Shown here: in pieces, positions 61,353-64,000 of the stretch | Numbering within the stretch: position 1 is the first letter of the stretch | Layout: each line of letters starts with the position of its first letter | Source of the DNA: Sphingosinicella terrae | Lineage (GTDB): Bacteria > Pseudomonadota > Alphaproteobacteria > Sphingomonadales > Sphingomonadaceae | Reading direction: 5' to 3' | Length of the DNA stretch: 64,000 nucleotides | Assembly (NCBI RefSeq): GCF_003347635.1 | Contig: NZ_QDFY01000001.1 | Coordinates: forward strand, 372,001-436,000 | Program-made: the position numbers and the translations under genes | Notes under the pieces: model-generated | Told to the model about the DNA's origin: nothing | What the model saw: only the letters and a program-made list of their open reading frames with translations | The model's database searches: none

Positions 61353-62579
61353 ATGTTTCCGGCAGCGAAGATGGCGATCCCGGCCGCGGACTCCGCCGGC
61401 CCTTCCGCACGTCTCCACGATGCCGCTGCCGGCACGATCGCGTCCGCCCTCGCCCAGGAGACGACGACGGTGACGGTGCGGGATCCGGCCGAGGCGCTCG
61501 TCGGGCTCGAACCGGAATGGGCCGCTTTGGCCGACGATGCCGCCGAGCCGAACTGCTTTGCCGAATCCTGGTTCGTGGCGGCCTCGCTGGACGCGCTGGG
61601 CGCCGATGAAGGTGTCCGCCTGCTCGAGGTGAGACGCGGCGGCCGGCTGATCGGGATCTTCATGTCGGCGATCGGCGCCGACTATGGCCGCACGCCCGTC
61701 CGCCATGTCGCCAATTGGTGGCATCACAACATGTTCCTCGGCATCCCGCTGGTCCGCCGCGGCGAGGAGCAGGGCTTCTGGACGGCCCTGCTCGACGCCC
61801 TGGACGGTGCCGCCTGGGCGCCCAACTTCATCCACCTGCGCGACATCAGCGAGAATGGCCCGGTCCATCGCGGCCTCGCCGCCGCGGCGGCGGCGCGCGG
61901 GCGATCCTGCGCCACCGTCCATCGCGAGGTCCGCGCCCTCCTCGCCAGCGACCTCGAGCCGCAAGCTTATTACGAGCGCCAGGTCCGGCCGAAGAAGCGC
62001 AAGGAGATAAGGCGGCTTCGAAGCCGGCTTGGCGAGCTCGGGCCGGTGCGTGCGCGCACGCTTGGCGACGGCGACGATCTCGAAAGCTGGTGCGACGCCT
62101 TCCTCGCGCTCGAGCAGGCCGGGTGGAAAGGGGAGGCGGGCAGCGCGCTTGCTTGCGACCCGCGCAAGGAGGCCTTCTTTCGCGCCGCCGTCGCGGGTGC
62201 GCGCACCCGGGGGCGCCTCCATTTCCTGCGTCTCGACCTGGGCGAACACCCGATCGCGATGCTCGTCAATTTCCTCGCGCCGCCCGGCAGCTTCTCCTTC
62301 AAGACGGCCTTCGACGAGGATTATGCCCGCTTCTCGCCGGGAGTCCTCGTCCAGCTCGAGAATCTCGCCGTGCTCGATCGCGCCGACATCGGCTGGATGG
62401 ACAGCTGCGCCGCCGAGAATCACCCGATGATCGACAGCCTCTGGTCCGGTCGTCGCGGCATCGTCCGCGTCACGGTTCGGCTGAGCGGCCCACGGCGCGG
62501 CCTCGTCCACTTCATCTGCCGCAGCCTCGAGATCGCGTCGCGCGCCGCACGGCGGCTCGCCGGAAAGGAACAGGCATGA
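61353..62579 (+). CDS. GNAT acetyltransferase of the CelD/BioF2-like family
   Basis: About 408 residues. The pattern WAALADDAAEPNCFAESWFV, RLLEVRRGGRLIGIFMSAIG, NWWHHNMFLGIPLVRRGEE, ERQVRPKKRKEIRRLRSRLG and FSFKTAFDEDYARFSPGVLV matches the acetyltransferase group associated with cellulose/exopolysaccharide synthesis. Probably O- or N-acylates a polysaccharide precursor. ATG 61353; the stop overlaps the next start (ATGA), so this is the first gene of a run of at least three. Confidence 0.78.
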   Translation: MFPAAKMAIPAADSAGPSARLHDAAAGTIASALAQETTTVTVRDPAEALVGLEPEWAALADDAAEPNCFAESWFVAASLDALGADEGVRLLEVRRGGRLIGIFMSAIGADYGRTPVRHVANWWHHNMFLGIPLVRRGEEQGFWTALLDALDGAAWAPNFIHLRDISENGPVHRGLAAAAAARGRSCATVHREVRALLASDLEPQAYYERQVRPKKRKEIRRLRSRLGELGPVRARTLGDGDDLESWCDAFLALEQAGWKGEAGSALACDPRKEAFFRAAVAGARTRGRLHFLRLDLGEHPIAMLVNFLAPPGSFSFKTAFDEDYARFSPGVLVQLENLAVLDRADIGWMDSCAAENHPMIDSLWSGRRGIVRVTVRLSGPRRGLVHFICRSLEIASRAARRLAGKEQA

Positions 62580-63439
62580 CCAAGCAAGCCTTTGCGGGCG
62601 CCGCGCGCGAGACGCTTTCGGGCGCCTATCCCGAGCGGCCGATCCTGCTCGACCACGGACTGGTCGGTCACCCGCTGCTCGAGCTCGACGCGCTGGTCGA
62701 GCTGGCGCGGCGGATCCGCCCGGTCGACGCCGAATATAATCGCGGCGACCTGCCGGTCGGGCTGGACCCCGCCCAGACTCCGGCCAACGGCCTCTCGGCC
62801 GAGGAGACGCTTCGCTCGATCGAGCAATGCGGCTCGTGGATGGTGCTCAAGTTCGTCGAGCAGGACCCGGTCTATCGCGCGTTGCTTCATGAGATTCTGG
62901 CCGAGCTCGAGGACACGGTCCGTCCGACCACCGGCGCGATGCTGAAGCGGGAAGGCTTCATCTTCGTCTCCTCGCCGGGAGCGGTGACGCCGTTCCATTT
63001 CGACCCCGAGCACAACATCCTGCTCCAGATACGCGGCCGCAAGACGATGACCGTCTTTCCCGCCGACGACGAGTCCCTTGTGTCCGCCGAGGCGCACGAG
63101 GCCTTTCACGACGGCGGCCACCGCAACCTCGGCTGGCGGGACGATTTTGCGGGCTGCGGCACGCCGTTCGAGCTCGATCCCGGCCGCGCCCTCTACGTTC
63201 CGGTCAAGGCGCCGCACTGGGTCCAGAACGGCCCGGAGGTGTCGATCTCCTTGTCGATCACGTGGCGGTCCGAGTGGAGCTATCGCGAGGAATATGCGCG
63301 GCGAATGAACGCTCTGCTCCGCCGCACCGGACTTCGTCCCGCCTCGCCCGGACGCTTCCCGAGCCAGAACCATCTCAAGTCCCTCGGCTACCGCGCCATC
63401 GAGAAGGCGAAGCGGGTGACGGGCCTGGACGGACGGTGA
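62576..63439 (+). CDS. Cupin-like / JmjC-type Fe(II)-2OG oxygenase protein
   Basis: A 287-residue protein. Metal ligands are suggested by TPFHFDPEHNILLQIRGRKT (HxD) and a distal His in YVPVKAPHWVQNGPEVSISL; KTMTVFPADD follows as in cupin-8/asparaginyl-hydroxylase relatives. Role in this locus unknown. It overlaps both neighbours by 4 bp (ATGA before, GTGA after), so all three genes are co-translated. Confidence 0.78.
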   Translation: MTKQAFAGAARETLSGAYPERPILLDHGLVGHPLLELDALVELARRIRPVDAEYNRGDLPVGLDPAQTPANGLSAEETLRSIEQCGSWMVLKFVEQDPVYRALLHEILAELEDTVRPTTGAMLKREGFIFVSSPGAVTPFHFDPEHNILLQIRGRKTMTVFPADDESLVSAEAHEAFHDGGHRNLGWRDDFAGCGTPFELDPGRALYVPVKAPHWVQNGPEVSISLSITWRSEWSYREEYARRMNALLRRTGLRPASPGRFPSQNHLKSLGYRAIEKAKRVTGLDGR

Positions 63440-64000
63440 CACCGCGCCTCGCCATCGTCGTCGATACCGAGGAGGAGTTCGACTGGGACAAGCCGTTCAG
63501 CCGCACGGCCACGGCGACCCGGTCGATCCCCGCCCAGGCGCATGCGCACCGTCTCTACGACCGGTTCGACATCGTCCCCACCTATGTCGTCGACTATCCG
63601 GTGGCCACCAATCCGGCGGCCGCCGACTTCCTCGGCGCGCTGGTCGCCGACGGGCGGGCGGAGATCGGCGCCCACCTCCACCCATGGGTGACTCCGCCGC
63701 ACGAGGAAGAGGTGACTCGCCGCAACTCCTATCACTGCAATCTTCCGCCGGCCTTGGAGCGGGCGAAGATCGAGACGATCACGGCCGCGATCCGGGACGC
63801 GTTCGGCACCGCGCCCATTGTGTTCAAGGCCGGGCGCTACGGCTTCGGGCCGAGCACGCTCGAGGCGATCGCCGCGCTCGGCTATCAGGTCGATTGCAGC
63901 GGACTGCCGCATACCGATCTGCGCGGCGACGGCGGCCCCGACTTTCGCGGCACGCCCGACGAACCTTATTGGCTCGATCGGCCGGGCGGCATTCTCGAGG
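63436..64000 (+). CDS. Polysaccharide deacetylase family protein, 5' part
   Basis: Gene runs past the right edge (188 codons visible). RLAIVVDTEEEFDWDKPFSR opens the NodB-like fold, with EIGAHLHPWVTPPHEEEVTR (HxH/HxW-type metal region) and FKAGRYGFGPSTLEAIAALG. The family acts on polysaccharides by removing acetyl groups or is repurposed in export clusters. GTG 63436 overlaps the preceding stop. End of gene and catalytic base are outside the window. Confidence 0.82.
   Translation, partial: MTPRLAIVVDTEEEFDWDKPFSRTATATRSIPAQAHAHRLYDRFDIVPTYVVDYPVATNPAAADFLGALVADGRAEIGAHLHPWVTPPHEEEVTRRNSYHCNLPPALERAKIETITAAIRDAFGTAPIVFKAGRYGFGPSTLEAIAALGYQVDCSGLPHTDLRGDGGPDFRGTPDEPYWLDRPGGILE

Noticed and set aside
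1-64000. CRISPR arrays, rRNA genes, complete insertion sequences, prophage genes
   Set aside because: No regularly spaced repeats, rRNA-like sequence, intact transposase or phage structural genes were seen.

Overview
The window looks like chromosomal DNA from an alphaproteobacterium of the order Sphingomonadales (Sphingomonas or a close relative). Evidence seen here: very high G+C, many GTG/TTG starts, and lineage-typical genes (DUF1476 ATPase inhibitor zeta, TIGR02300, DUF1467, RNase J beside coaX, DUF2336, GTTC-N7-GTTC LexA operators). About 66 protein genes and two tRNA genes are supported; nearly all other long open frames are antisense shadows created by the G+C bias.

Layout. 0-9.7 kb: end of a quinone oxidoreductase, ATPase inhibitor, BolA and monothiol glutaredoxin, a metallo-hydrolase, nadA and nadC separated by two membrane-protein genes, an oligopeptide-binding lipoprotein, and a PilZ protein. 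9.7-11.4 kb: a small accessory patch with a transposase relic, a dispersed repeat, a Fic gene with a large inverted-repeat operator, and tRNA-Leu. 11.6-18.6 kb: housekeeping block ihfB-rpsA-cmk, tRNA-Ala, TIGR02300, coaX, rnj, DUF1467; aroA is missing from its usual place upstream of cmk. 18.6-25.2 kb: a large membrane-anchored coiled-coil protein, an Hpt-like protein without its histidine, a nucleotidyltransferase/CDP-alcohol-transferase-like fusion, DUF2336, and a sensor-kinase-like protein without its histidine. 25.3-28.4 kb: ROK sugar kinase, phosphomannose isomerase and a GH5 mannanase-like lipoprotein. 28.6-41.2 kb: gltA, gltX, comEC, zf-TFIIB, a DUF559 nuclease bracketed by palindromic repeats, lexA, trpG, ppiD, tpiA, secG, pyrG. 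The usual trpE/trpD/trpC/moaC/moeA genes are absent between ppiD and lexA.

41.3-51.4 kb: small hypothetical genes, a LuxR-type regulator, and a chaperone-usher pilus cluster (four secreted subunit-like proteins, chaperone, usher) with a strong terminator after the second subunit gene. 51.4-58.6 kb: proS-lolC-lolD-dnaE, with a repeat element between proS and lolC and a related element inserted in frame inside dnaE. 58.7-64 kb: acyl-CoA ligase, phytanoyl-CoA dioxygenase-like protein, and an overlapping run of GNAT (CelD-like), cupin/JmjC-like and polysaccharide-deacetylase genes that resembles a surface-polysaccharide locus and runs off the end.

The strongest leads are: (i) one G/C-rich palindromic repeat family that flanks a DUF559 nuclease gene in inverted orientation and also interrupts dnaE in frame, suggesting a REP-like mobile system possibly linked to DUF559; (ii) two conserved loci each missing aromatic-biosynthesis genes; (iii) a cluster of phosphorelay-like proteins without phospho-acceptor histidines beside a polarity-type coiled-coil protein; (iv) an atypical pilus locus; (v) a Fic gene with its own palindromic operator in an accessory patch.
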